A stretch of DNA of 64,000 nucleotides from Epiperipatus broadwayi (Eukaryota; Onychophora; Udeonychophora; Euonychophora; Peripatidae): assembly GCA_028023455.1 (NCBI GenBank), contig JAQFVV010006200.1, positions 941,238-1,005,237 of the forward strand. The letters run 5' to 3'. Below, piece after piece: positions 1 through 12,612 of this stretch (position 1 is the first letter of the stretch; each line of letters begins with the position of its first letter). The notes under the pieces were generated by a model. The model did not search any database. It saw nothing but the letters and a program-made list of their open reading frames with translations, and was not told where the DNA came from. The position numbers and the translations under genes were made by a program.

Positions 1-2737
1 GTTGAATAATATTCTAAACTTAAACTTATTAAAAAGTGAGAGAAAAAAAAAAACCTTTCAATCATCACTTAATAAACAACTTAAATAATGACAAAAATCA
101 TCTTCTCTGAATCTTTTTGGGAGTTTTAGTGTCATAAACCCAAAACCTAAAAATCTCTGAATTGAAGCTCAACTCAAAGGTTTTCAGTGCTTGCATATCA
201 CATAAGCTCCTGATTAACAAGCCATGAAGTTATTTATTAATCTAAATCATCTTAGCAAAAATATAATTTTTCATAAAAATATTTCAAATAAAGGTATATT
301 TTAATACATCATAACAACTTACTAATTATTTAAAATCTTACGAAGTTACACTGATTATGTAAATTAAGGTAATATCGGAATCATAAATCAGTGTTATGAA
401 TCATAACTGTTATTAAATAAGCTAAAACAAATTGACAAAGAAAAGTGAAATCATAAATCCAGAGAAGGACAACATAAATGGAAAAAATACACAATACTCC
501 TCCCACCTCACACATATTCACAATTTTTTTTTTGAATAAAAAAAAATTAAATGATTACAGACACACATATATAGTATTAAAAATTTCTTCAGTTTTTTAA
601 ATAATCATTGAGAATTAACTAATCACATGACTTCAATTATCCAATCCTTATTGAATGCCAAAAAGATCATTAATGTTAGATCTCATAAGAATCAGAGATT
701 AAACAACTCAGGAAACAGAATTCTTACCTTGGGGAAATTTAACAGAGATATTTTATTTTTAACCAAAGGGAAGCAAATCGTTAATTTGACAAAATTGCCA
801 ATTGACTTTTAATTCTTGCAAGAAATACTAACTGTTCTGAAATTCTTTTATTTGTATATATAAAATAGACCAGATTTGTTATATATCTTGTTTGTTCATT
901 CTTGGAATTCTATAAAGAATTATCAATGTAACTTGTCCTACTTTAAATGTTTTCTGACATTATTTTTTCATCCTCTCTTGACATCTATGAGATGACTTTC
1001 TTGTTTTAAAATCATCTATTTCTCATTCTCTATCATTCTTTTCTAGTTTCTCCAAAACAATTAATCTCAGAAGATATATCCAATCTAATTCTCTTCATAA
1101 TTTTCTCATTAAAAGTTCCTCCCCTTGACTTATCAACATAAATAACCCTTTAAAATTATTATATCTATTTTCTACATTCTTAACATTTTTATGATTTTTA
1201 AAATGTATTTTCTGCTATAAGATGTGGCATTTTTGGAATTCATAGCACTAAGGCCAGAACTAAATCAGACATTTGAAACTATCATATGTGCACGCAGTAT
1301 AGAATATTTAAAATTAACTTTCATTTATAATGAATTACTTAGCAAATTTTGTAATCATAGTTTTTGATGCTCAAAACATGTTGGAAATTAATAAGCAAGA
1401 AATAAATTCTGATATTTAGATTCATATATTATGTCAAGATAATATTTTAATACACATAATCAAAGGATTCTAAATGGTATAAACAATGCAAGCCCTCATG
1501 AGTATTTTTTGATTCTATGACTTTTATTGGGTCATTCTAAACAATTTTTCCTACCTGAATAGAGGCCAAGTAGTGTAACACATATATCTACACCTCTCTC
1601 AAGATGTTGATAGTAATATTGATTAAACAAATAAAATTGAAATCAAAGATTTATGATTCTGGAAAGCTCATAATAAATTAAATTAAATTTTGTAAATCAT
1701 ATAAATAAAGTCTGCTAGCTCATTTATACAAGTAACCTTTTTATATTTTACTTCAATGCTGCCATCTATTGTAAGCTTGATAAATAAATACTAGGTAATA
1801 TAGTTAGTGCTATATTATCCATATTACCAAATCAGTTTTGGGGTTATGGTCCTCATTGGTGAAGAGCTTGGACTTGAATCTAATGCACCTGAGTTTTTTG
1901 GATTATAAATAGGTCAGCACTGGATATGGATTTAATAAGAACTGCTATTTAATGAATTTGATTATTCAAGCCTTATAATTTTTCCAGGATGTCATTTTAA
2001 TTCCAGAAAGATAAAAAAACTGTTTTGTTTATTTTATTTTACCATCCAACTATAAAATTCAATATGTTGATCATTTATTCTATTTGACATCTTGTGATTC
2101 TGATTTTTAACATTTTTTCAACAAACTTTTCAAACTGATACACTTTAATACCATGTCTAATTGTAGCTACTCATATTTTATCCTCAGCCATACTCTCAAA
2201 ATGAATGGGACTGAGATTATGTCTTTTTTAAGTGTTCTAAAATAATTCACAATTTAAATAAAGTTTGTCTATCATACAGGAAGTCTATTACTTTTTATTC
2301 ATTTCCAATGCCATAATTACTGAACGTGTTTTCTTTCAATAATAAATTCAATACCATCACATCTAAAAAAGGGAACAGACTGATTTGCCCTTATTGCACC
2401 CTATTTTGAGAATATTATAAAACATTCTTAACTGACTGATTCAAAATCTCAAGCTATCCAAGTCAAAAGTTGAGATTTTTCTATCTTTACTTTTGATAAA
2501 TTTCTTTAATTCGTTTTAACATTAATTATTAGTCAAAATCAATAATTATAGGTTTTGTTCAAAGTATTATATAAATTGATATTAACTTTTCATAAATAAC
2601 ACAATCATCAGCCCATTGTAAATCTAGAACTCCCAAAAAGTCATGGTGTTTATGCTTCTTAATTCAAATTAAAAACTCCACCAGTAGGACATACTTTACA
2701 TTTTTATGCCTGTTATATCAAATGATATATACATATA
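1..2737. other. AT-rich stretch without recognisable gene
   Basis: No coding region, RNA gene or clear repeat seen. A segment at about 1858-1912 has a tRNA-like look (an A-box-like GGTGAAGAGC followed by GACTTGAATC), but its B box is degenerate, so it may be an old SINE head or chance. A 61-codon frame at 627-812 shows no family signature. Confidence 0.7.
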
Positions 2738-2838
2738 TTATTAAAATGAGGTGGCCTTGACAACAGTTTGAAATTGTTGATTGTTATTGATATTGGGATT
2801 GTCTTAAGTATTGTCTGGCTTTTAATGATATATATATA
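2738..2838 (+). repeat. Short dispersed repeat, copy 1 (about 100 bp)
   Basis: Shares a core containing GACAACAGTTTGAAATTG with copies near 20875 and 21096. The ends are ATTAAAA and TTTTAAT, a short terminal inversion, and the element sits in (TA)-rich DNA. An imperfect internal palindrome (CAACAGTTTGAAATTGTTG) is present. It has no coding capacity. The likely interpretation is a miniature non-autonomous element of unknown class. Confidence 0.6.
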
Positions 2839-4597
2839 TGAATGTGTGAGTATATATTTGCATATGAGCATGAGTAATAAACATGTAAGTTATGTTACTC
2901 CAAGCATTTATAGTAATGAGATGTAAACTGATTTTTCTTTCTTTTTCAGAATATTGTGAGTTAAGAATTAAAATCATCACAATATTTTGTCTTAAGGTAT
3001 CCTGATATATACCTCAATAACTACCCTTCTTCAAATCCTTATCTCCATTAATATATTTTCCCAAATTTCTCTTTCCAATATTTTAATATTATTAGCTCTT
3101 ACTCTACTGAACAAAGCATTTTAAAATTATATGCTTCACAACCTTCACTTTTTCATTACATCCTATATTCCAGAATCTCTCTCATCCCTCTATTTTCTTA
3201 ATCTTTTCTTGTTTCTAAGGACTTTATGCTAACTTAAACAATAAATTACTGCCCCCAAAATTTATTCAATTAATTTTCTTCTACAACGTGTTATTTATCT
3301 TTATATTACTACAATTTATGCTTAACTTTTATACTTTCTTATACATTTTTTTTTAATTGATTAATATCCTATTCTATTTATTTTTCTATTCCAATTCATA
3401 TAATTTTCTCTTTGGTCTCTTTCTAATTTATATTTCAAAATGAAAATCTCTAACAAACAACTTGACCTACTTAACCGTCCTCTCTATTTCTCTTTCTAAT
3501 TTATTTAATTAAAAGTTTTTTCTCCACAATCCTACTAATAGCATTAGATGCTGATTTATCTATATATATAACTCTCTACAGCAAGAAATGTGATATTGAA
3601 TTTAGATCAACAACTAGATTAGATATTTGGTGGTCAACATTTCACAGCTAAACCTTTACATAAATTTAAGCAGTAGCTCAAAAATTGAGATGTTACAATA
3701 AATTGGGTTAAGTAAATGACAAGCCTAATCCTGATAGGGATTAAAGGTTATCTTCTCACGTCTTAGTACTTTGTTTCTAGCTCTATATTTTCCTTTAGCA
3801 CACAAAGTTTAAAAGTAAAGATTAATTTTATTGATGAAAATACTTTAGTGCGATGAATTTTTTTAATTCAAAAAATATATCGACAAATAACTTATCTTTA
3901 ATCTGTGAAAAAGAAAAGCGATTAAAATTAAATCATTCGTCACCTATATTCTTATATTTTTTTTATAATTTATTTTTTAAAAAATAACGTTTAATTATTA
4001 TAGATAAAATATTTTAAATATTTAAAAGTTACTAAAAGATCTCAAAGAAACATTGCCAATTTATTAGACAAACAAATTCCTTAGAATTGTTTTGCTTTTG
4101 GTGAATGATTTTAATAAGTCAACAATTTTAAAAAATCAAATGACTTTAGCAAAAGATTCGTAGCCGAAGTTTAATATTTCGTGAATGAAAAATATTACTA
4201 CTATTAAAAGATGATAGGAAATAAATACATTACAGTTAATGAATATATTTGAGCCCAGTACGACGTCTAACATTGCATAATCAGGGCACTTGCCCTGAAC
4301 ACAGCACTCAAGGGCTTTCGTATTTTATAAAGATTAAATACGTATAAAAATTTTGAACACATTTTTGAAACCTCACAATATTAAAAATTTATCATAGAAA
4401 CCAAATAGGCAGAGTTACAAAATGCTGTTTTGAAAAAACTAAAAATTTGAAAACTGGTCCATTTTTATAGTGGTATAATAATATTTAATTTTATTTATCA
4501 ATATAATTATTATTTTCATCTCCTAAAATCAAATTGTATATTAAATGTCAAATATAAAATAAAGTGTTTTATTTTTATTGTTTTTTACAGTACATAA
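2839..4597. other. AT-rich, T/C-biased stretch without gene
   Basis: The plus strand is pyrimidine-rich at about 2935-3560. A perfect 8-bp-arm hairpin, TCAGGGCA-CT-TGCCCTGA, lies at 4281-4298 and stands out in GC content from its surroundings. No coding signal was seen. Confidence 0.6.
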
Positions 4598-5388
4598 TGT
4601 ATATCATGGGTACCCATAAGAGGATATTCATCAATATTCAGAATAATTAATATTTATAAATTATAGTAATTAAATGAAAATGTTGTTTATTCTCAGAAGA
4701 AACATGCAGTGATAGTTATTGTTATTAATTAACCAATTATAAGTGATTAATAAAGAACTGATCATTAAGAAGAGAAAATGGAGTTTTCCATTTGGTCGAA
4801 GACGTTATGATAATATTCAGTTCAGTCCGAATAAAACATACATATTCAATCTTAATTATATTAGCAAAATGATACAGACAGAGCAAAGAAGAATTACTTT
4901 GTTTGTTGTGGATAATTGAAATAGGGCTACCATGCTGAAAATAAGATATTATATTAACAGAATCAAAATATAAAGAACCTCAACATCCTTGAAGGCTTAT
5001 AATATTCACAAATAGTAACAACAAAAAGACAGATGTCTGAAACAGCAGTAGTGAAACAGCCAGACTCATAGTAACATACATAGCATAGATTATACTAATT
5101 ATACATTTATTATTTAATAGGAAATGATTGAACAAACATGCAGTAACTGTGACTAGTTGAATTTAAGAAATAAGCACCCAAGCAATAAAAAAACTATTAC
5201 CCATTGAAGAAACACTTTCGATGCATTAACACAGGCCTTCCCTCTGAAACTCAAGTTGTAGCTGAGTCTAACATTCACTACAAATTGAGTCTGCATGTAC
5301 AAATGTATTTACTTATTTTGTATAATCTTATAATTGTATGTATTAATAAATAATTGAAATATATATATTTCTAGTAAGTGATATTTGC
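4598..5388 (+). repeat. 5' LTR of the Ty3/Gypsy element
   Basis: Aligns by eye with 10201-11148 over most of its length. Shared islands include the AATAATTAATATT segment near the start, the GATTAATAAAGAACTGATCA block near 4745, and an ATTGTATGTATTAATAAATAA block near the end. The copies are strongly diverged by many substitutions and indels, so the insertion is old. The left edge is placed at TGTATATC by comparison with the 3' copy. The right edge is uncertain by several bases. Confidence 0.75.
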
Positions 5389-7879
5389 TCTTGGGCTCAA
5401 TAGATTAAATGCCAATGAGGATGGGATTCATTGGTGAAATTAGATACATGATTTAACCAAACAAACAACCATAGCATTAATCATGGAAGAGCAGAAAATC
5501 TGAAATTTGAATTCACTGGATAAGCCGGTAATATGCTTTAATTTTTTAAATCTAATATTAGAATTCATATATTAATATTGCCATAAAATTATTATTAAAA
5601 CTATAACCTCTAAGGATACAACTCAGGAGTTTAATTCTACTTTTCTGGATCAACAGCCTCTGTATAAAGACAAATTCAGATTCTTTGTATTTGAAAACAA
5701 AATCTGATCAGAACTAAAGTTGGATATATAAATTAGCATTTGAAGTGCTGCCATACATAAAGTTTTAATCCCTCAAGCAGCACCTGTTCAACCATTTGAA
5801 TTAACCTTAAGGCAATATTGTTATTAACCTCTTATTTCTTACCTAAACCATTAACAATATTGCAATACCACAAATTTTACCAATGTAATCAGTCTGAGAA
5901 CAAAAAAGGAAATGAGTATGGACAGGAATTGAGAAAATGTACAATTTCCAATTAATTTGGAAAATTTATTGGAAGAAGCACTTGGTGATAAATTTATTTA
6001 TGAAATGACAAACCATTCAATTAAGCTCAAGTTACTAATTGATAAAACAATATTTGAAACTGTAGTCTCATTAACCAGCATATATGAGGAAATAATTAAC
6101 TAGTAGGTAGTCTTACGATGATAATCACATGATTAAATTGACTTTATAAGACTGAAACTTGAAGCAAAGAGTAAGGAGAGCAGAATTCAAACAGAGATGT
6201 TATCAATATAACTGCAAGCACAAATCTTATTGATGTCTATTTATTCAAAGTACATGATATTACTGCCAAAAAAACAGATCATATTGAAGCAACCTGCTAA
6301 TTTAAAGAAAAATAATGTAATGTTAAGAATTATAATAATGATAATAATAGTAAAATCCACAATCAATCTAAAGAAATGTAAGCAAAGTATAAATTTAATA
6401 ATTTAAGTGATAATACTGAGTTAAGTTATCTTAAAATTGAATCAAAGGTTATGAATAGAAGGAACATATAAATAATATATGAAGCAGAGAATGGACCTAG
6501 CAATTGTGGATCAAATAATTATCAATGAAGTTCCAATAACTCTTGAAATCAATACTGGATGAGTAGTATCTATAGTATCAAATATGTGCTAGAAAAGAAT
6601 AGCTAAAAACAAGATTAAACTGAGGCATATGTTAAAAAATATATTTGATTGCCAAGGATGATCAATAGAACTAATAAGGTCAAATTAACACTAAAGTAAG
6701 ATGAGGTCTGATTGTAGTTTAATTACCATTGATAGGGCCAAAGAAAGAAAATAGTAATCATTAAGGCCAAAATGATTTAAACCATTAGATTATGCAGTAT
6801 CATGTAAACCAACTTAATAACATTAACAATGAAAACATTTGAAAGAGAATTCCTAGAAATATTTGAACCAGAGACAGAAAATATTTGAGACCACTTATCA
6901 AACTGATATTAGATGCAAAAGTGAAACTAATTGGGTGTAAAATAAGACAATTGCCTTTGGTTTAATGTTTTCTGATTTAGTGGCTACAAAATTGTTTTGT
7001 GATGAATAGTGCAGCTATCACTTTCAGCTTTTCTTCACTATCTGATAGTTATCTATAATGTTAAATTACTTTACATAGTTTTTTTGCACAGAAATCATTA
7101 TTAAAATTATTAGTTAAAAAAATCTGAAGATGTCAGTATTGTATGAATCTTTAAAAAATTCAAATGTTAATTTGCATATAAACCAAGTGAATTGACACCC
7201 CTTTTTGAACTCAATAGAAATGACAATTTCTGACTGGTGAATTGTTTATCCTTGGGGCAATGTTTGAATGGATTTTTTTAAAAAGAAAAATTGTAAAGTT
7301 CAGTAATTTGCTTACATATTTAAACTTATTTATGCAATATATTTGTAAAATATTTATTTTAAACCAAAAAATTACATAACTATAATTAGATTTTTATTTT
7401 AAAATATTTAGTTTTAAGAAGACAAGTCATAATAATCTAGTTACAGTAAAGCATAAGCAGCTCTTAATTGCTAATGAGAATGGCTTTTATAAATACCAGT
7501 AATATTTACTAAGGCAATAAATCTAAAGCATGTGTGGTCGAAAATACAAATTTTAAGACATAACTTTCATTCATTAGTAATTATTAAACTAAAATTCTTT
7601 TCTCTTTTGAAATGAATTCAAATAAGAAATATTTTATTCTACAAACTTTATGAATAGACAACATTACATTCAAAAATACAAAATGCCATTATTATAGTTA
7701 AGAACTCTGATTAATAATTTATTTTCCTATTTTCAAAATTCATCTATTAACTTTTAGAGTACCTATCATTGGAGAGCTTACATTTGTAATAAATAATGTA
7801 AAAATTATTAATATATGATATAGAAAAAGGGTTCAATTGTAAAAGTAAAATGTTGCAAATATGGATAAAGTTCTCACTA

Positions 7880-8620
7880 GAGTCTTTCATGCAAGGATTT
7901 GGATTCTGAGCAGGTTAAAGAAAATAAACATGAAGGAACTAGAAAAAGTTATAAAAGAAGGGGATGATGGAGCCATCAACTTATTTAGTTTGGGTCATAT
8001 CAACCATTCCTGTACTCAAGGATAATAGAAAAATTAGATTGGGTGAAAACTACTACTATTCAGTAAATAAAGCATTATCTGTTGTCAATAATCCCCTGCA
8101 ATCAGTCAAACAATTACTGGCAACTTTGGCAGGTGGATAAGTATTCACAAAGATTGATTGCCATCACGCTTAGTTGCAACTGCCAGTTGATGAGAAAGTG
8201 ACTACATCCCTTGGTTGGATCATGCACAAAGACTGTTAAAAATGAACTGTTACTCTTTGGAATTTCTACCACACCAGCAATCTTAAAAAGAGTTGTTGAC
8301 AAACATATGTGGAACATTACCATACTTTGATGATTTCATAACTATTAGCCAAAATAAACAACAATTAAGAAAATCAATTAAACCGTTACTTATGAAATTT
8401 AAAGAAATAGGCATAAAATAACTGCAGATAAATGCTTATTTGAAGTAACTGAGTTTAAATTTCTCAGATTCAAAATCACTGGAAAAGATATACTTCCAAC
8501 AGTTATCAAGGTCAAAGCCATTTTAAATAAACTGTCACTAGCAAATAAAAAAAGAATTGTATGTCTTTCTCAGATTGATGAATTACTATACATTATAAAA
8601 TGTAAGCATTGGAAATTCTA
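7880..8620 (+). pseudogene. Ty3/Gypsy reverse transcriptase remnant
   Basis: Frame-shifting translation gives recognisable Ty3/Gypsy RT landmarks. A segment at about 7970-8060 resembles the family's stretch upstream of motif A. LLATLAGG, then FTKID (8143-8157), then LQLPVDE (8175-8195) match the sequence around the first catalytic aspartate. YFDDFI near 8324-8340 corresponds to the family's YLDD-type catalytic box. After it come the helix and strand remains KFKEIGIK, ADKCLFEV and FKFLRFKITG. Several stops and frameshifts interrupt it, so no functional protein is made. The assignment to Ty3/Gypsy, not BEL or Copia, rests on the VDE and DDF contexts and the gene order. Confidence 0.85.
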
Positions 8621-8734
8621 TATAGATTACTCATTATAAGAATTGAATAGAAATGAGAAAATGGTACAGGTGAAGGCTTTCAGGAAGCTGAAGGATTTAA
8701 TGGCAAATACTAAGGATTTAATACATTAGAATTA

Positions 8735-8975
8735 ATCCTAAAATGTGACTCCTCACCAGTCACAGTGAGGCTGACATTAGCTTCCAAAGTTTAGAATGAA
8801 AATATTTACCTATAGCTTTTACATAATGTACTCTAGTGAAGGCTAAAAAAAATACTCTCAAATAGATTGTAAAGCTTTAATCTTAATCATTGGGATTAAA
8901 AAAATTCACCAATATGTGTATTGGTGGCAGTTCATTCTTCACATAGATTATTATCCACTATTGAGAATATTTAGT
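8735..8975 (+). pseudogene. Ty3/Gypsy RNase H remnant
   Basis: Translation shows LKCDASPVTV at about 8738-8770, matching the CDAS start of Ty3/Gypsy RNase H. Remains of the region leading to the family's KFHQYLYGR-type motif follow at about 8900-8930 (KIHQYVYWWQFIL by frame choice). The position directly after RT and before integrase is as expected. The frames are broken. Confidence 0.75.
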
Positions 8976-9239
8976 TCTGAATGTGGTGTACCTCAATGCA
9001 TATCATTATGTATGCTATAATAGTTCAATACCTTTAATGCATTGAAAGCACAGACAGGAAAATGTTTAACATGATAGATTTTAGTCAACTGTTTCCATAT
9101 AAATAGTCAAAGTAAACCAATGAATTGCTAAATACCTGCGATATTAACTGCTAACCTCTTGCATTCACAAGGGGTAAACTAAGATATCTGGAATAAATAA
9201 AGAGATGTCCATTGAGAATGGACATTTTCTGTGAGAAAA

Positions 9240-9960
9240 CAGAGCAATGATTTTAAAACAAGGTCATGAAGAAGTATTACAACTAGTACACAGTAGCCAT
9301 TAGGCATCATCTGCATGAAAATAAAAGCACAATCATGCAGATGTTTGGAAAGCATAGACAAAAACATAGAGACCCAAGAATGGAATTATTATCAATATCA
9401 GTTTATTTAGCATATGCTATTCAAACCAGTGACAATACAAATCAGAATTGACAGAGCTCTAAGACCAAATTCACACTAATCACACTGAACTATGGACAAA
9501 GAAATGTTTCCTAATCATTGTGGATGCATATTCAAAATGGTTTGAGGTGTTCCTTGTTAATATGGGGAAATTATTTACCAACCATGGTTTACTAAGAACC
9601 AATATATCAGACAATAGTTCAGTATTTGCAACTAGGAAATTCAAGGAATTTTGTTATTAAAATATGATTACATATATTACACCCCCCTCCATTTCATCCA
9701 GAAAGCAATGGACTAGTTGAATGAATGATCCTAGATAGCAAAAGAACTTTACAGAAAAGGTCCAACATAGACTTGCTAATATGGTTAGCAAGAGTATTAT
9801 TTTCTCAAAATATAACCCTATCTACAACACAAGGTAAAACAATTGCAGAATTGATGTTTGAAAGTGCAGAATGTACCCAAATCAAAAATGAATACCTGCT
9901 ACAGTAATTGCTAATAAAGAGAAGATCTATAAAAGGTATCAAAATCATGCCTTGATTATA
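9240..9960 (+). pseudogene. Ty3/Gypsy integrase remnant
   Basis: The N-terminal part near 9265-9375 keeps the residues of the HHCC zinc-binding region only loosely. The catalytic core is clear: LIIVDAYSKWFEV (9512-9550) matches the first-aspartate motif of Ty3/Gypsy integrases. The second-aspartate region reads SDNSSVFATRKFKEF near 9608-9650. The glutamate region, where the family has an HPxSNGLxE motif, is damaged at 9690-9722. A downstream 60-codon frame (9725-9907) covers the family's RTLKK-to-TTG-ELMF region. This integrase is not functional. Confidence 0.8.
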
Positions 9961-10200
9961 ACATTAAAAAATATGTAGTGACACTGAACTACATAATCAA
10001 GAAATTCTTATCTACCTGAAATTATATCACCAATAATGAAAAGAACAATACATAGTCCAAGAAGTAAAAGAAGTGGAAAACTACCAAGGCACTTGCAAGA
10101 CTATGAACTCATATGAAAGATGTTAGTAAAAACTAACTACTATCTAAATATAGACAGATGAGAATAATCAGCACATCTCATCTAGGGTGAAGGAATATAA

Positions 10201-11148
10201 TGCATGTCAATCAACAGTAGAATAATTAACAGAATTCAGAATAATTAATATTAATAGATTGTTATTAATCGAGTGCTCCCCCCTAATTTACTAAAGCCTT
10301 AATGGAAGAATAGTGCATTTATTGCAAATATAATTAAATGGAAACATGGAATCTAAAAAAAAAAATGCAGTTGTAGCTATTGTTTTTAATTAACTAATTA
10401 CAAGTGATTAATAAAGAACTGATCATTTAAAGAGATGAAGCTTTTCATTTAGTCAGGTAATTTAAGATGATAGTCAGCTCAATCCTAATAAAATGTATAA
10501 GTACTCAATCTTAAATACATTAGAAGAAGTGGTACAAACAGAATAGAGTAAAGAGGAATTGATTTAGCTATTTTTCAGTTGTTCATCAGTTCATTGTTGC
10601 AGTATTTTGGTCATTGTATATGATTGGATACAAGTCTACCTAGATGGAAATAATATGCTATTAGATTAACCGCAACCAAAGTATAAAGAAGCTCAATAGG
10701 CCTTGAAGTTCATAACACGCACAGATAGTAATTGGAAAATCCGTATGGTAGAAACAACAGCAGTAAAATAGAAAGGTATTTAAATGTTCATACTAATATA
10801 TATATATATGATAAAATATACTAATTATACATTTATTATTTAATAGGAAGGTGATTGAAGAAATGTGCATTGAGACAAGCTGAATCTAAAATGAAAAAGA
10901 TAGTAGTAGATCGTCACTAAGCAGAATGATGTTCTAGAACCCAATCAAGTAACAAGAAAACCACTAGCCATTGAAGAAAACACTATGAAGGTTTCAACAC
11001 AGGCATTCTTTCTTGAATTCAAGTTATCACTGAGTGTAACATTCATTACTAATTGAGCCTGCCTGTATAAATGTATATAGTATTATAACCTTATTATTGT
11101 ATGTATTAATAAATAACTAAAATATATTGCTTTTAAGTATTATTTGCA
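10201..11148 (+). repeat. 3' LTR of the Ty3/Gypsy element
   Basis: This is the diverged partner of 4598-5388. It is longer than the 5' copy because of insertions, one near 10255-10350 and another near 10570-10650. It carries a (TA)n microsatellite at about 10795-10810. Its last part, with the ATTGTATGTATTAATAAATAA block and a following TTGCTTTTAAGTATTATTTG segment, is duplicated again just downstream. Confidence 0.75.
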
Positions 11149-11242
11149 ACCAATCACAATAAATTAGAATTAGTAAATAATTGCCACAAACTTTTATAGC
11201 TAAAAAAAGAAGATTAATTTGATATTATTTTTTTTTATGAAA

Positions 11243-11675
11243 ATAGTTATTATAATCTTATTGTATGTATTAGTAAATAATTGATGTATATATATAGAAA
11301 TCTTGAATTGGTAGAAATCCATTTAAATCAACTTAATTAGAAAACATTTAACCTAAAACAATTATCCCAGGCCATGAGTCAAAGTAAACTGACAGACTGA
11401 TCCTCTTTTTGTATGCATCAATTTGTCAGTTTACCTTGACTCTTGGCCTGGGGCAGTTGTTTAGTTTAAGTGCTGTCTAATGAAGTTGATTTAAATGGAT
11501 AATTCCACACATTCAACATTTCTATCTAAACATTCATTAAAAATATTGTATATATATATATTGCTTAAAATTGTTATTTGCAATTGGACACAACACTTTA
11601 AAATTAATAAATAATATCCAATTTGTATAACTAAAATAGGGTGTATTATTTGACATTAGCTTTATATGAAATATA
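11243..11675 (+). repeat. Tandem duplicate of LTR 3' end and flank, split by an insertion
   Basis: The blocks TTATTGTATGTATTAGTAAATAATTG (11258-11283) and the TTGCTTAAAATTGTTATTTG segment (11561-11580) repeat the order seen at 11095-11150. Further downstream similarity covers TAATAAATAATATCCAATTTG versus TAGTAAATAATTGCCACAAA. The two halves are separated by a 230-bp palindrome at 11298-11525. I infer a tandem duplication followed by insertion into the (TA)n tract. Confidence 0.6.
11298..11525. mobile_element. Palindromic (foldback) element in a (TA)n site
   Basis: Two arms of about 100 bp (11298-11397 and 11423-11525) are inverted copies with a 25-bp centre. They start AGAAATCTTGAATTGGTAGAA and end TTCCACACATTCAACATTTCT. 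Matching blocks include ATCCATTTAAATCAACTT with AAGTTGATTTAAATGGAT. It is flanked on both sides by TATATATA. It has no coding capacity and its family is unknown. Confidence 0.75.
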
Positions 11676-12284
11676 AACTAAGTGAAACTTTAAATTGCAA
11701 TAAATATACAAACAAAATGCAAGAAAATAAAATTTTATGATACAATTGTATTTCGCTGTGAATTTTGTAATAATGAATATATAAGATATTATTTTGCTAA
11801 TATCTATTGTTATTACCAACAATTGAAAACATTTCACTTTAAAATTTTATTAAATTCTGTCAAGTCTAAGTGGCCATAAAGCCAGAGAAGTAAAGTTTTC
11901 TGCTTTTACTTGTTTTCCGCAATATTAATTTTTGTCCCAGACTTTGCAAACCCTAGGGGTATCATTATTTAGGATGTTCATTCCATTTCTTATAGTTAAA
12001 CATTTTACATCTAATCAAAACTTGCCTTCAAGTCAGAATTTAATATATTATCTCTGAGAACTTTATTTCTTACTTTCTCTACTCAATATTCTCTTATTCT
12101 AGCTTATGCTAAATAAACATCATGAAACAACATTACAATTGAGATGAAATGTGATCCTGATGCTCTAGCATCTAGAAAACAATCCACTGAATTGATCTTT
12201 TTGTCACTAACTTCCATTCATAGCTAAAAAAACTTGTAATGTTAGTTTTCTATTTATAGCAAATAATACATGTTGTTATTATAG
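11676..12284. other. AT-rich stretch without gene
   Basis: Nothing recognisable. An open minus-strand frame at 11646-11837 encodes low-complexity hydrophobic residues and is best read as chance. Confidence 0.7.
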
Positions 12285-12612
12285 AGCAGAGCTGTCTAAA
12301 ACAGAGCTCATGAGATGCATGTGGCCTGAAGTGAGGGTTTATGAGACCAGCCTGGACGTTTTAATATTGCAATTGACAACTACTAACATTAAAAGTGATA
12401 TAAGATGTTTAGTAAATGAAGCTTATTATCTCAAAGCTCTCAAAAACAATTATTATATCTTGTCTACTATATCAATAAAACTTTTATAAACACCATGATA
12501 TTTTTGAAATGCCTGCTAATCCTAACTAATGATACTCTTTAATAATTTAATATATGTATAATGTAATTATTATTTGGATGTGGTCCTCCCTTGGATTACT
12601 TAAAGACGGAGA
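12285..12612. mobile_element. Possible hAT-like non-autonomous element remnant
   Basis: The left end (AGAGCTGTCTAAAACAGAGC, then ATGTGGCCTGAAGTGAGGG) and right end (GTGGTCCTCCCTTGGATTAC) resemble the degenerate GCGGCCC-rich termini seen in many hAT-derived repeats. No transposase or clear 8-bp target duplication was visible. This is a weak call from terminal texture only. Confidence 0.25.

Larger units (their letters stand above)
4598..11148 (+). mobile_element. Decayed Ty3/Gypsy LTR retrotransposon, about 6.5 kb
   Basis: The two ends are related direct repeats (about 4598-5388 and 10201-11148), both starting TGYATRT. They share blocks such as GTGATTAATAAAGAACTGAT and TTATACATTTATTATTTAATAG. 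Between them, in the right order for Ty3/Gypsy pol, are remains of reverse transcriptase (7.9-8.6 kb), RNase H (8.7-8.96 kb) and integrase (9.25-9.95 kb). All frames are broken by stops and indels, so the copy is dead. A purine-rich GGGTGAAGGAATATAA lies directly before the 3' LTR and fits a polypurine tract. No gag or protease could be recognised in 5.4-7.85 kb. I did not identify a primer-binding site with confidence. Confidence 0.85.

Noticed and set aside
8114-8323. 69-codon minus-strand frame
   Set aside because: Antisense shadow of the Ty3/Gypsy reverse transcriptase remnant on the plus strand.
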